A DNA stretch of 64,000 nucleotides. It comes from Sphaeroforma sirkka (lineage: Eukaryota; Opisthokonta; Ichthyosporea; Ichthyophonida). The DNA is taken from positions 1 to 64,000 of the forward strand of contig LUCW03001478.1 of assembly GCA_001586965.3 (NCBI GenBank), in the 5' to 3' direction. Below, one piece after another: positions 54,101 to 62,568 of the stretch. Numbering within the stretch: the first letter of the stretch is position 1; every line of letters starts with the position of its first letter. Under the pieces are notes generated by a model. That model was not told where the DNA came from. It saw only the letters and a list, made by a program, of their open reading frames with translations, and made no database searches. The position numbers were made by a program, and so were the translations under genes.

Positions 54101-57007
54101 TGAACAGTTGAACAACCATGAGCCACGTATTGCTACAAAAGTGTGACTACCACACTCCTCAAAGGCTATAAGTGCTAGTCCAGCATAACACGGCTGCGGT
54201 AGTATTGGACTTTGAAGGTGTCGGCACCTACCTCTAGTGTTGTTATTGTTGCGCGTTCTTGAATTGGGTAAATCATGGTCAATCTGTACGTTGTGTGCGC
54301 CGTTGTCGCGGTGTTGCCAAATTTTTGCCACACTATATTTGTAATTACTTTTCCTATCAATCTCTTGCACTCTGTGCAGTCTTTTGGCTGCATAATGCGA
54401 AGGTGTCGTCACGTATTTACTCACTCTGGGCTATATTATCTGTATACTGTATATTAATTTTAAAACTATCTACATGGACTGTTCAACCAAATTATACCGC
54501 TTTTTGTAGATTTGAGTATGCGCACAAACTATGATCCGCTGCATACTTACTCATCTCCATCCATACTCATTCACCAAGTGTCATCTGTTCGCTCAGCGCC
54601 TAGAGTCTCTGAATAGATTTTCCCCGTGCATCCAGCAAGCGCGGGCGAAGACTGCAGCGTTGGCGCAGCAAGCAGCGAGCGTTGCACTGCCCATTGGTGA
54701 CGGACAGACACTCGTGCAGTTCGTCGCCAACGCCGATACCTGCTATCAACACACCACACACGTGCGACAGGCACGACAGCAGGCCACTGAGCTGGTGACG
54801 CGGTGCTGTGCGGTGTTACGTGACATGGAGAATGGCTCGGCAGCCGAGGACGCATGTGGTGACATCAAGAGGGCGGAGGTGGCGCTAGAAACCTTTAACG
54901 CACTCCAAACACAGATTCGTGAGGCGGAGAGTGTGCAGGATGGGACTGTCGTGCAACGCGGCCGTATGCGACGAGAGTGTGTCAATCTGATTGCGACAGC
55001 TCTCCAACATCGAAATAGTCAGATAGATGTATCTGCAATCGAAATACTTGCTGAGCTCCGAAGACGTTCACCTGACCCACTGGAGGATGTGACAAAGGAG
55101 TGGAATCTCGAGGATGTCCGGAGACTGTGTAAGGATGCCAGGAGTAAAGGCTTGCGGTTCGCCCGTGATCTTGGCTATGAGTCTGCTGTCAGTGCAGAAT
55201 GCGATGTTGCGATAGCCAATGTGCGCGACACACTCGTGGGTGCGTTGTTGCGGGAGTTTGGGTACAACGATCCAAACGCAAGTAGTAGGCGGAAGTGCAT
55301 GGACGACTGCGTAGCTGGTCTGAGTGCAGAGATGGCCTTTCAGAAGAGAACCGCGCACAAGCTGTCGAAGCCTCAAGAACTTGTGGGTGTGTTGTGTGCA
55401 CTGGAGTCTGCATTGGCAGCTGTTGTCGCATACTACCAACAGACCAATGACTTGGATGATAGGTGTGCCCAACTGAGGAGGCAGCATATCCAGTTGACTG
55501 AGGGATTGACGACCCCTGACTTGTCGGTGATGGAGAATCAGCCTCAGATAAGCCTAAGTATAGCAAAGCAACGCAAGGAGAGGAAAGCTAGGATCGTCTT
55601 GGCCGATACAGAAACCGAAGCAGCCGAGATGCGACAAAGGTGCGCAGAGTGGGAGCGCGACACCAGGGCCCGCGAGAGGGCTGCTAGCCGAGAGGTGGCG
55701 GCGTGGCTGCAGTTTGCCAAGCGCTACTACCACGAGCTACTCAAGCACCCCAGTGTTCTGCAGTGCTTCACAGTGGACGAGCTGGAGTGTGCGAGGCTGG
55801 GGCTTCTGCGCAAGGGAGAGACAGAGGCCAGCTACCCGGCGGGTGAACAACTGTCGGGACGGCCTGGGCGGAATGTGTGGCGGCGCACGGATGCGAGTGG
55901 GAAGGATGTGGTCATCAAGTCCTACAACCTCGCATCGGCGGAACATCGCTCGCACTTCCTGCGGACGTGTGCTAAGCTGGGTGCGTTGCGCGAGTGTGCT
56001 CAACATAGTGCCCGTGGTGGGGTGTTCACAGAGAACGAGTGGGGCCGCGTGCTCATGCCGTACTACGCGAACGGTGACCTGTCCGCGTGGATCAGCGCGC
56101 ACCCGCAAAGAGATCCTACGCTGTGTCTGTGCATGGCCCACCAGATCACGTCGGCAGTCCAGGGCCTTCACGAGCTGGACATTGTGCATTGTGATCTCAA
56201 ACCCAAGAACATTTTCATAACGTCCACGCATAAGGTATTTTGTATTAATATTGTATTAATTTTGTATATCACCACACTGTATTTGTTTTTTTAACCATGA
56301 GTTACGTCTGCTCAGTGCGACTGAATGTTTTGCGTTTGGTCAGTTGTCAAAGATCTTTGTGTTTCAACCGTCAATGGCACACTGCCCTATATTGTACCAT
56401 GAACTGCCACAGGCCGATTGATCCAAGTTGTTTGAGACAGAGTACTATTCAACCACCCCATCGTGTGCACCGTGTATACATACTACGTATTCTGTTATAT
56501 GTGTTAAATGGCAGATTGATTGGAATAATTGAAGTAGTTGACAAAGGTGTTTATTTTCTGTGCTGGATGTCAGCAATTTATCATAAGAGCTGGCTCAAAT
56601 CAAATTTCATACTTTACCCACATCTAAATGTTGCTTTTCTTTACTGTGCAGGCGTTGCTGGGTGACTTTGATAATGTGCGCGACGCCAAGAGCATTATGA
56701 CATCGGCAGCGGGCACCACACGAGAATATGCAGCCCCGAGATCCGTTCGGAGAGTGTGAGTATGTTTGAGAAGAGCGCGGACGTGTACTCGCTGGGGCTT
56801 GTTCTGCGTGAGCTATTACATGGGCTGAGTGTGACAGGCATCTACAGCACCGTGACCGACGCAGGCGTTGCCAGTCTGATCCACCAAATGACAGCTGATA
56901 AGGCCTCGGTGCGTCCTACGCTGAAGGATGTGCTAGCGATGCCCATCTTCAGTGAGCTGCAGAGTGCGCGCCTGTGTGCAGTCTGTATGGGCACCTATGC
57001 GGCGACG
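42083..57007 (+). CDS. ankyrin-repeat protein kinase gene (multi-exon, 3' end cut by A2)
   Basis: Multi-exon host gene. Ankyrin exons at 42083, 45169, 46662, 49334, 50526, 51351, 52158 and 53339, then a 1.6-kb exon with a helical linker and kinase N-lobe (54597-56234) and an exon with the rest of the kinase and a C-x2-C stub (56652-57007). Ankyrin exons are 99 bp and phase 0 except 46662 (98 bp), 49334 (111 bp) and 53339 (93 bp). Ankyrin repeats would bind a partner and the kinase domain would signal from it. The N-terminal exon is not identified. Two single-base frame breaks (46662 exon and about 56733) and the LTR at 57008 make it uncertain whether this copy is functional; the breaks may be assembly errors because one is in a C run. 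Confidence 0.75.
42182..45168 (+). other. intron of ankyrin-kinase gene
   Basis: 3.0 kb; the fullest set of intron modules in order, so a useful reference for the others: ATTGTCGTGAGTGTGC, CGCAGTCAATATTCGCG, TGAGCTCTCATGCTTGAG, GTTTG-rich tract, GTGCATTCACGTTTGTCGG, TCAGTGAAGATATACAATAG, CTTGTCTAAACGACTCTC, GGCTACATAGGTACAATG, GTCTGTGTTGCAGGTGGG, GAGGCTGCGTCAACTATACC. Telomere-like patches at 44405-44420. No exon seen. Confidence 0.5.
45169..45267 (+). CDS. ankyrin repeat exon 2
   Basis: 99 bp, phase 0: VGRTALHSACRKGHKEVAQL then LLLWNANVEARDI. Acceptor CCGTCAG, donor GTATGTAAG. Confidence 0.8.
45268..46661 (+). other. intron of ankyrin-kinase gene
   Basis: 1.4 kb, shortened compared with the previous intron. 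TATTAGGGTTTAAATC at 45359-45374 marks the place where modules jump. 46021-46661 belongs to the 660-bp duplication. No exon seen. Confidence 0.5.
46021..46680. repeat. 660-bp duplicated block, copy 1
   Basis: Nearly identical to 50710-51369; includes the intron end and the first 19 bp of the ankyrin exon at 46662. Confidence 0.9.
46662..46759 (+). pseudogene. ankyrin repeat exon 3 with one-base loss
   Basis: 98 bp: DGLTPLLRACAIGHKK, then one base is missing in the run of A (CACAAAAAGTGGTG where CACAAAGAAGTGGTG is usual), which shifts the frame; the rest would read VQLLLKWDANVDANDN. Splice sites are good. Skipping this exon would keep the gene frame. Confidence 0.75.
46760..49333 (+). other. 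intron of ankyrin-kinase gene
   Basis: 2.6 kb with standard modules including GTTTG-rich tract (47290-47640) and TTGCAGATGAG near 48981, where AG|GT of other introns is AG|AT. Open frames made of VCLF/FVCL strings here come from the GTTTG tract. No exon seen. Confidence 0.5.
49334..49444 (+). CDS. ankyrin repeat exon 4, extended
   Basis: The standard donor after the 33rd codon is changed (AAT|GGCTTA); an alternative GTATGC donor lies 12 bp further, adding GLFL in frame. Repeat: DGWTPLCRACAIGHNEVVQL then LLKRNANMEVKTN. Acceptor TCGTCAG. Confidence 0.65.
49445..50525 (+). other. intron of ankyrin-kinase gene
   Basis: 1.1 kb, patched from several modules out of the full order. Telomere-like AACCCTAAAAATCG at 50341. 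A short direct repeat AGGGCCAGTGCAAGT occurs near 50101 and 50154. No exon seen. Confidence 0.5.
50526..50624 (+). CDS. ankyrin repeat exon 5
   Basis: 99 bp, phase 0: VRMTPLHKACQNGHKEVVQL then LLERDVNVEAKDH. Acceptor CCGTCAG, donor GTATGTCAG. Confidence 0.8.
50625..51350 (+). other. short intron with telomere-like junction
   Basis: After 65 bp of the normal intron start, AAAAGTTTTAGGGTTTG (50693-50709) leads directly into the 660-bp duplicated block. No exon seen. Confidence 0.6.
50710..51369. repeat. 660-bp duplicated block, copy 2
   Basis: Partner of 46021-46680; left end touches a telomere-like filler, right end lies inside the exon at 51351. Confidence 0.9.
51351..51449 (+). CDS. ankyrin repeat exon 6
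   Basis: 99 bp, phase 0: DGLTPLHLACEEGHKEIAQL then LLEKFVDVEVTDK, close to the general ankyrin consensus. Acceptor CCGTCAG; donor GTATAA is weaker than the GTATGT of other exons. Confidence 0.8.
51450..52157 (+). other. intron of ankyrin-kinase gene
   Basis: 0.7 kb of standard modules in shortened order. No exon seen. Confidence 0.5.
52158..52256 (+). CDS. ankyrin repeat exon 7
   Basis: 99 bp, phase 0: GGWTPLHFACSNGRKEVVQL then LLQWGANMEAKES. Acceptor CTGTTAG, donor GTATGTAAG. Confidence 0.8.
52257..53338 (+). other. intron of ankyrin-kinase gene
   Basis: 1.1 kb. Telomere-like GGGTTTAGGGTTTAGG at 52484-52500 at a module jump. From about 52930 the sequence no longer matches other introns, marking the edge of the amplified unit. 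No exon seen. Confidence 0.5.
53339..53431 (+). CDS. last ankyrin repeat exon (C-terminal cap)
   Basis: 93 bp, 31 residues, phase 0: NGNTPLDCCGSDEMKQFLRE then AIQQRAGRQAQ. A truncated capping repeat (TPLD) running into a long helix. Acceptor ATCAACAG, donor GTATTA. It differs from the array exons, so it was not part of the amplification. Confidence 0.75.
53432..54596 (+). other. intron between ankyrin cap and kinase exon
   Basis: 1.2 kb without array modules. A run of ten G at 53903-53912. No exon recognised. The acceptor could be TTCGCTCAG (exon from 54597) or GTGCATCCAG (from 54636); both keep phase 0. Confidence 0.5.
54597..56234 (+). CDS. helical linker and kinase N-lobe exon
   Basis: 546 codons. 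About residues 1-370 are helical and charged with coiled-coil character (ARAKTAALAQQAASVALP; RQARQQATELVTRCCAVLRD; WERDTRARERAASREVAAW) and match no domain I can name. The kinase starts near 55840 (GRPGRNVWRRTDASG in place of a clear Gly loop), with the ATP-site Lys in VVIKSY (about 55913), hinge VLMPYYANGDLSAWIS, and catalytic loop HCDLKPKNIF (56187-56216), which has Cys in place of the Arg of HRD. Ends AAG|GTATTT. Composition is richer in G+C than the introns. Serine/threonine-type (DLKPKN). Confidence 0.8.
56235..56651 (+). other. intron within kinase domain
   Basis: 417 bp, phase 0, GTATTT donor and TTACTGTGCAG acceptor. AT-rich, no array module. Confidence 0.7.
56652..57007 (+). pseudogene. 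kinase C-lobe exon with RING-like stub, frame broken and cut by LTR
   Basis: Starts ALLGDFDNVRDAKSIMTSAA, where DFD stands for the DFG magnesium loop. It then reads GTTREYAAP, the activation segment end. One base is short in the C run at 56733-56736, so the frame after AAP shifts; in the next frame the expected EIR, DVYSLGLVLRELLHG and ASVRPTLKDVL (subdomains VIII-XI) follow. The end LCAVCMGTYAATC is like the first half of a RING finger and stops where the A2 LTR begins at 57008. The missing base may be a sequencing slip. Confidence 0.7.
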
Positions 57008-57191
57008 TGTAGTAAACACATCAAAATACGATACTAAAACCTACTGAATCTCCCTGAGGCTCAGTGCGGTGTATTTATTCTTATATTTGATTGTCTACGT
57101 GGTCTACAAATAATTCACCTCGTGTGAATTAATTGTAAACTACTTCTAACTCCACACTGATAGTGGTTTAAGGGGACTTTTCTCCTACACA
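57008..57191 (-). repeat. LTR of family A, 3' LTR of A2
   Basis: Third copy of the family A LTR, TGTAGTAAACACATC at left. Right end slightly diverged from A1 (TTTTCTCCTACACA). Confidence 0.85.
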
Positions 57192-57292
57192 CCCCTCAAG
57201 CTCAAGCGTCACCAGTGATTGAAGAGCTTCAAAAAATAAATGAACTCTTAAACTATCGGAAATTAAACATATAAAACTAGTAGTGTAAATTA

Positions 57293-57352
<60 letters not shown>

Positions 57353-57615
57353 GTGAAATCCTTCTGCTGAGTAAGTTCGTGCCTTGGAAACTGGTCTTTT
57401 GAACCATCCCGGCTGTGCTGGTATTCTTTTACCCCCCAAAATTCTAGGGTATCCGCTGATATGTTTTTTTACCCCCCCCCCATAAGCTAGGGTATCCGCT
57501 GGAGTTATACTCGCCTATAAGCTCGAGTTGTGGAATCGTCGTTCGCCTCTACGAGACAAACTCCGATCCGGAAGTAGATGATAGACATCTAGTATTCATC
57601 AACGTAACGTTGGAA
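57192..57615 (-). other. 3' untranslated region of A2
   Basis: Contains a (TA)n run at 57297-57346 and the AAGCTAGGGTATCCGCTGG repeats seen in A1 at 3840-3930; both A copies share this layout. Confidence 0.7.
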
Positions 57616-59412
57616 TTATTGTTGTTGTGCCGCTTTCTTTCTCCTGTCGAGTTTGCTCGGCTTTGTGGTATGCAGCGATGTCATTCGGATCGTCAAAAGC
57701 TTCGGCTGACTCCCAAGTTGGATCACCTTCCCGCCAGCGAACCAAGTATTCTGTCTATGTCGAATGATGTAACGGAAAGAGGAACTATCTTGCCACATAT
57801 GATCTTCTAAAGGCTTTTCGGTGGCTCTATGGACTAGTCGCAAAAGTTCCACTCTCCCTGGTTTACCTTTGAAAGTATCTGGAAGTGAACCATCCTTGTG
57901 TGTCAGTTCATATCCTTGTCCCTGTCTGGCTTTGACAACGTATGGTCCAGACATTGGTCGCATTGCTTTGGTTGTGCGACCTTCGGACCGTACCATTACC
58001 ACATCCCCTGGTTGAAAGGCGATAAAATCGTATGCATGGAGGCGGTCAAAACTGTCTGGATAGTGTGTCTGCGTATTTCTGCGTGACCTTGTAAAGCGTC
58101 GGCAAGATAGTGTCGTGCAAACGATCCAGCCGGTGTGCCCAAGCCTCATTGGTGACCGGCTGGTTTCCCGGAAGGTCATCCGTGAAGTCAGCAAACGGAA
58201 CATGACGGCGACCGAAGTAAGCACTGAATGGTGCTGTCTTGTGTCGCCGAGATATTCTGAGAGGTTCTGGCACAGCATAATAAGTGGTAGTCGGACATCC
58301 CATGCCGTAGGTAAAGATTCACATAGCTTGCGAACTCCTTCGTGTATGTCTCTGTGTCTTCTCTCCGCTGCTCCCAGAACCTGAGGACGATATGGTGGCG
58401 ACTTCGCATGCATCACTCCAACTTCTTGAGTTATTAGTTTAACAATCTTGTTCGAAAACTCGCCTCCCTCGTCTGATTGGATTCTCCTGGGAAAACCATG
58501 TTCCCCAAACACCTCCATAAGTTTCGATGTCACCACTTCTGCTGACTTTGTGGCCGTTGCTCTTGATATCGAGTGCCCCGTTGCTATATCCAAGACGTGC
58601 AATATATATCGATTTCCTGCTGCTGAAACTAGTGGCATTGGAATCATATCGACTTGAATATGATCCCACGGATACTTTGCCGTTATATTAATCATCGGGT
58701 GAAATCCCTTTCGTAACACCCTCGGTCCTAGACATGTGCGACAGTTTCTCCTAACTGTTTGTGCAAGTTCCAGAGCGTTAGACCACAAATGTCCGTTCTG
58801 CTGTAGTTGAGCAACTGTATCCTCTGCTCTATGATGCCCAATCTCATGCTGACACAAGGTGAGCTGTGTGCGATGGCTTATCTCTTCCTCATCTGGAGAA
58901 TCCGTCATGGCTACTTCCGAGGTAGCGATCGATACTAGCCGAGACGTATCTAATGGGGTGACTTTCGATACTGAGGACGGTTCGGCATATCCCAATCGTG
59001 CTGAAAACGTCGCTGGAAGGCTGTAAGCATTGCGTGGGCCTACTCTGGCAATGACTGTGTGACCCCATGGTGTCTTGCCAGTCGCATACTTTCCGTATTT
59101 GAGGAAGGAGTGGGCTGTTCTTGGAACTAATACTGGGTCTCTTTGTAGAAGCGACTTGAATAACTGGAACCAAGGCTCGTGGGGCGCCCACGGTAGACAC
59201 ACCGTAGCTGTGGCCCTCTCTGATCGTATCTTGCGCAACATTCTATGGATTAATCTCCATCCGTCTATATCTTTCCAACAATGTGCAAACGCTCCACCCC
59301 TGTCATCGTCGGTGTAGTAGCGTGGCAAATGGTGATCCTGTTGCGAAGCAAAGACATCGACATTATTCTCACCCATGATCCGTTGCGCTATCTCAAAAAA
59401 AGTTGTCAACAT
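57616..59412 (-). CDS. A2 DAM-like domain and integrase segment
   Basis: 598 residues. The DAM-like module (NVDVFASQQDHHLPRYYTDD, ATVCLPWAPHEPWF) is followed by the integrase zinc region (HEIGHHRAEDTV, CRTCLG) and core (WDHIQVDMIPMP, IQSDEGGEFSNK, PPYRPQVLGAAERRH), then the beta-barrel VVMVRSEGRTTKAMRPMSGPY. Fossil. Confidence 0.85.
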   Translation of the reverse strand: MLTTFFEIAQRIMGENNVDVFASQQDHHLPRYYTDDDRGGAFAHCWKDIDGWRLIHRMLRKIRSERATATVCLPWAPHEPWFQLFKSLLQRDPVLVPRTAHSFLKYGKYATGKTPWGHTVIARVGPRNAYSLPATFSARLGYAEPSSVSKVTPLDTSRLVSIATSEVAMTDSPDEEEISHRTQLTLCQHEIGHHRAEDTVAQLQQNGHLWSNALELAQTVRRNCRTCLGPRVLRKGFHPMINITAKYPWDHIQVDMIPMPLVSAAGNRYILHVLDIATGHSISRATATKSAEVVTSKLMEVFGEHGFPRRIQSDEGGEFSNKIVKLITQEVGVMHAKSPPYRPQVLGAAERRHRDIHEGVRKLCESLPTAWDVRLPLIMLCQNLSEYLGDTRQHHSVLTSVAVMFRLLTSRMTFRETSRSPMRLGHTGWIVCTTLSCRRFTRSRRNTQTHYPDSFDRLHAYDFIAFQPGDVVMVRSEGRTTKAMRPMSGPYVVKARQGQGYELTHKDGSLPDTFKGKPGRVELLRLVHRATEKPLEDHMWQDSSSFRYIIRHRQNTWFAGGKVIQLGSQPKLLTIRMTSLHTTKPSKLDRRKKAAQQQ

Positions 59413-59813
59413 TCTGCATATAGTACCTCCGGGTCCTCAGTCTCAACAGTTCCCTCATGAAGCCTAGACCACGCGTCTGGTAGCACGTTCTTTATACCCG
59501 GGATGTGTGAGATAGTGAAATTGAAAGGCGCTATGATGTGATGCCATCGTTGTAGCATCGGATTCAGCTTTAGCTGTGTGTTCATATACACCAAAGCCTT
59601 GTGATCAGTCAACACTGAAAAGCGTTGACCTTCGAGATGATCCCGAAAGTGTGTGAGACCATATACCAAGGCCAATAATTCCTTCATGGGTGTTGCGTAA
59701 TTGCGCTGTGCTGCGTTGAGGGTCTTGCTGAAGAACATTAGGTATTGCTTCTTCCCTTCTATGGTCTGGAACAATGCACCTCCAATACCGTAGTCGCTTG
59801 CATCCGTTTTCAA
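59406..59813 (-). CDS. A2 RNase H segment
   Basis: 135 residues: TDASDYGIGGALFQTIEGKK, YATPMKELLALVYGLTHFRD, and the end FTISHIPGIKNVLPDAWSRL. Gypsy RNase H. Fossil. Confidence 0.8.
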   Translation of the reverse strand: MKTDASDYGIGGALFQTIEGKKQYLMFFSKTLNAAQRNYATPMKELLALVYGLTHFRDHLEGQRFSVLTDHKALVYMNTQLKLNPMLQRWHHIIAPFNFTISHIPGIKNVLPDAWSRLHEGTVETEDPEVLYAEC

Positions 59814-60447
59814 GTTGTAAAGGTACTTCGTCGACGGGAAATTTCAACACTACTGCCTCAACTATGACTTGCTTCATGGCATCCCAAGCTTGCTGGTGTC
59901 TCTGTTCCCACCTGTCTCCAATGATTTCCTTAGGCCTCAGTCTTACAAATTCCTGGAGTGGGGCAACTACCTCTGCAAAGTTTGGTAGGTGCTCGTGAAG
60001 AAAGTTGGCTAATCCCAAGGCCGATGCAATGTCTTTGTACTTCTTCGGGGTTGGCCAGTCAATGAGCTTGGCCTGCTTTTCATGGCAAATATCAATTCCG
60101 GCCATCGATACTCGCTTCCCTAGGATCATGACTTCTTTGACTGCAAAATGACATTTTGAAGGGTTTGGCTTGAAACTGTGGTACGTCAGCCACCGAATGA
60201 CCTCTTTCACTACTCGTATGTGTTCCTCGTAGTCATCTGTTGCTAGTACGATGTCGTCCAGGTAGTGGTATGCCGGAAGTCCTTGCAATATCACACTCAG
60301 TGTACGCTGAAACTGCTGCGTCAGTGTGTGTAGTCCAAATGGCGCTGATGTAAAAAATAAATACTGGCTCTTGCCATGTGTGAAACTGAATAGATACTGA
60401 GAATCAGGGTGAATGGGGAGTCGATGGTACGCTGCGTTTAGATCCAA
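59605..60447 (-). CDS. A2 reverse transcriptase segment
   Basis: 280 residues with AAYHRLPIHPDSQYLFSFTH, the palm HYLDDIVLATDDYEEH (YLDD box) and thumb/connection part GLANFLHEHLPNFAEVVAPL. Fossil. Confidence 0.85.
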   Translation of the reverse strand: MDLNAAYHRLPIHPDSQYLFSFTHGKSQYLFFTSAPFGLHTLTQQFQRTLSVILQGLPAYHYLDDIVLATDDYEEHIRVVKEVIRWLTYHSFKPNPSKCHFAVKEVMILGKRVSMAGIDICHEKQAKLIDWPTPKKYKDIASALGLANFLHEHLPNFAEVVAPLQEFVRLRPKEIIGDRWEQRHQQAWDAMKQVIVEAVVLKFPVDEVPLQLENGCKRLRYWRCIVPDHRREEAIPNVLQQDPQRSTAQLRNTHEGIIGLGIWSHTLSGSSRRSTLFSVD

Positions 60448-60501
60448 TGTCGTGTAATATCTCTTTCCTTTGATGTTACCAATGATGTCGTTAATACGGG
60501 G

Positions 60502-60748
60502 TGTAGTAAGTATACGCGAGATAACTGTATCTCAACGTTCTCCCTCCTCAGGAGGGGACGTTGTTCATTTATTAGTAATTATAAACAGTAATCCTAAAAT
60601 GACTGACTCTTAAATGAGTCATTAGTCATGTGCTGTAAAACCAGCAAAACCCTAAAACCCAGTTTATCAGATTATTCTGATAAACTGTAAAACTTGTAAT
60701 AAACCTAAAATAATCAAATAAATATAAGTACTTGTATTCTGACCACAA
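60502..60748 (-). repeat. LTR of family B, 3' LTR of B5
   Basis: TGTAGTAAGTATACG at left, ATTCTGACCACAA at right; followed by the C-run of the polypurine tract. Confidence 0.9.
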
Positions 60749-60822
60749 CCCCCCCCAAACTGAAGCACTGAACAAAGCAGTGTGCCAGTTCAGAGAGATG
60801 ATAAGAATAGCATAGTACCTTA

Positions 60823-60986
60823 TGTGCTGGCATTATCCTCGAGAGCTAGAGCATTGTGCTGGCATTTATCCTCGAGAGCTAGAGCATTGTGCTGGCATTT
60901 ATCCTCGAGAGCTAGAGCATTGTGCTGGCATTTATCCTCAGAGAGCTAGAGCATTGTGCTGGCATTTTACCTCAGAGAGCTAGAGG
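60823..60986. repeat. 33-bp tandem repeat in B5 3' region
   Basis: Five units as at 13286-13450. Confidence 0.85.
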
Positions 60987-61199
60987 ACCTGATGTGTACG
61001 TCTCGAGCGACCCGTCGTGTTTGAATTCTTGAAGCTACTGTTCATCTGTGTCAGCATATAGGAGTTTGGCAAGTACAATATAGGACTGTATTTGTGTCGG
61101 AGAAAAACTGCCAGTGGCAGAAACCGTGCAAACCATTAACCCGCTGTTTCAAAACAATGCCCAAGGAGTTGTTTGATTGATTTCGCTGTGTTATACTCC

Positions 61200-61635
61200 G
61201 AAGCAAGAGTGGCTCATTTAACCTCATGAGCTTGAGCCGCTGACGATTTTCCTCGCGAGCTCGAGTGCTAACCGTTTATTCTCGCGAGCTCGAGTGGCTG
61301 GTTTATACTCGGGAGCTAGAGTCGCTGCTTTTTTTATACTCAAGAGCTCGAGAGGCTGGTTTATACTCGGGAGCTAGAGTTGCTGGTTTATACTCGGGAG
61401 CTAGAGTCGCTGGTTTATACTCGGGAGCTAGAGTCGCTGCTTTTTTATACTCAAGAGCTCGAGAGGCTGGTTTATACTGGGAGCTAGAGTCGCTGCTTTT
61501 TTTATACTCAAGAGCTCGAGTGGCTGGTTTATACTCGGGAGCTAGAGTCGCTGCTTTTTTATACTCAAGAGCTCGAGTGGCTGGTTTTATACTCGGGAGC
61601 TAGAGTTGCTGGTTTATGCTCCAGAGCTTGAGCTC
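61200..61635. repeat. GAGCTCGAG/GAGCTAGAG tandem repeat in B5 3' region
   Basis: Longer version of the array at 13670-13990, about two to three extra units. Confidence 0.8.
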
Positions 61636-61671
61636 GATATCCGAGAACAAAGTTATATTGAAGATAAAGTA

Positions 61672-62187
61672 TTAGACTTGTGCACGTTGGCGCTTACGTG
61701 TCCGTGTCTGCGAAGCTTTGTGGTAGGCCGCCGTGATATCGTTGGCATCATCAAAAGCTTCTGCTGTTTCCCACGTTGGTTCGCCTTCTCGCCATCTCAC
61801 CAGGTATTCTAATTTCCCCGTCTCATCATTCGTACGATGTGTGATAATATGGCGAAACTCCACCCCTCCTTCGGTCCATAAGTCTTCGTTAATTGGTGGG
61901 TCTGTGCGTCTATGCACTAAACGGAGGAGTTCCACCCGTACCGGTTTGGTCTTGAATTCTGGTGGGGCGGAACCATCCTTGTTCGCTAACTCGTAGCGTT
62001 GGCCGTGTCTAGCTTTGACTACATATGGTCCAAACAATGGCCGCATAGCCTTCGTTGTTCGGCCTTCTGATCGTACCATGACCACATCTCCTTCGTCGAA
62101 ATGTACCAAGACGTGAGCATGCAGGCGGTCAAATGTCGTCGTAAGCTTGCCTGTATACTTCTTGGTAATGTGGTGGAGGGTCGGCAA
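61672..62187 (-). CDS. B5 integrase C-terminus and chromodomain
   Basis: 171 residues: VVMVRSEGRTTKAMRPLFGPY, then chromodomain EYLVRWREGEPTWETAEAF and basic tail TRTRKRQRAQV. Fossil. Confidence 0.8.
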   Translation of the reverse strand: MPTLHHITKKYTGKLTTTFDRLHAHVLVHFDEGDVVMVRSEGRTTKAMRPLFGPYVVKARHGQRYELANKDGSAPPEFKTKPVRVELLRLVHRRTDPPINEDLWTEGGVEFRHIITHRTNDETGKLEYLVRWREGEPTWETAEAFDDANDITAAYHKASQTRTRKRQRAQV

Positions 62188-62228
62188 ATATAGTGTCCTG
62201 TAACTGGTCTAATCGTTGTGCCCAGGTG

Positions 62229-62555
62229 TCATTCGTCATCGGCTGAGAATCCGGTAACTCGTCCGTGAAATCGGCGAACGGAACATGGCGGCGGCCAAAG
62301 TACAGTACACGCTAAACGGTGCACTCTTATGGCGACGGGATATCCGAAGGTTCTGGTATAGCATCGTAAACGGAAGGCGTTCGTCCCATCGAAGGGAACT
62401 GCCTCACAGCATTGTCGAATAGAACGTGTAATCTCCTTGTGACGTCGTTCTGCCGCGCCCAGCACTTGGGGTCGATATGGTGGAGACACCTTATGTAGCA
62501 TCCCCACTTCCTGGACCAGCAGCTCCACTAACTTGTTGGTGAACTCCTTCCCCAT
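62229..62555 (-). CDS. B5 integrase core segment
   Basis: 108 residues starting at MGKEFTNKLVELLVQEVGML and including PPYRPQVLGAAERRH with the catalytic Glu region. Fossil. Confidence 0.7.
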   Translation of the reverse strand: MGKEFTNKLVELLVQEVGMLHKVSPPYRPQVLGAAERRHKEITRSIRQCCEAVPFDGTNAFRLRCYTRTFGYPVAIRVHRLACTVLWPPPCSVRRFHGRVTGFSADDE

Positions 62556-62568
62556 GTCTGTTTGGATT

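Larger units (their letters stand above)
57008..60501 (-). mobile_element. Ty3/gypsy chromovirus family A, copy A2 (fossil, 3' half)
   Basis: Minus-strand element with its 3' LTR at 57008-57191, inserted in the last visible exon of the ankyrin-kinase gene. Parts leftmost to right: LTR, 3' region with (TA)n, chromodomain, integrase, DAM-like domain, RNase H, reverse transcriptase. It is interrupted at 60502 by B5 within the RT region; the remainder lies beyond the window. Closely similar to A1 (mostly identical sequence), hence young; several breaks. Confidence 0.9.

Noticed and set aside
54038-54424. Minus-strand frame of 128 residues in the intron before the kinase exon
   Set aside because: No domain, opposite to the host gene, no splice or promoter context.
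57168-57407. Small minus-strand frame with IYIYIY run near the A2 LTR
   Set aside because: Translation of (TA)n in the A2 3' region; the matching A1 frame (3633-3869) is the same artefact.
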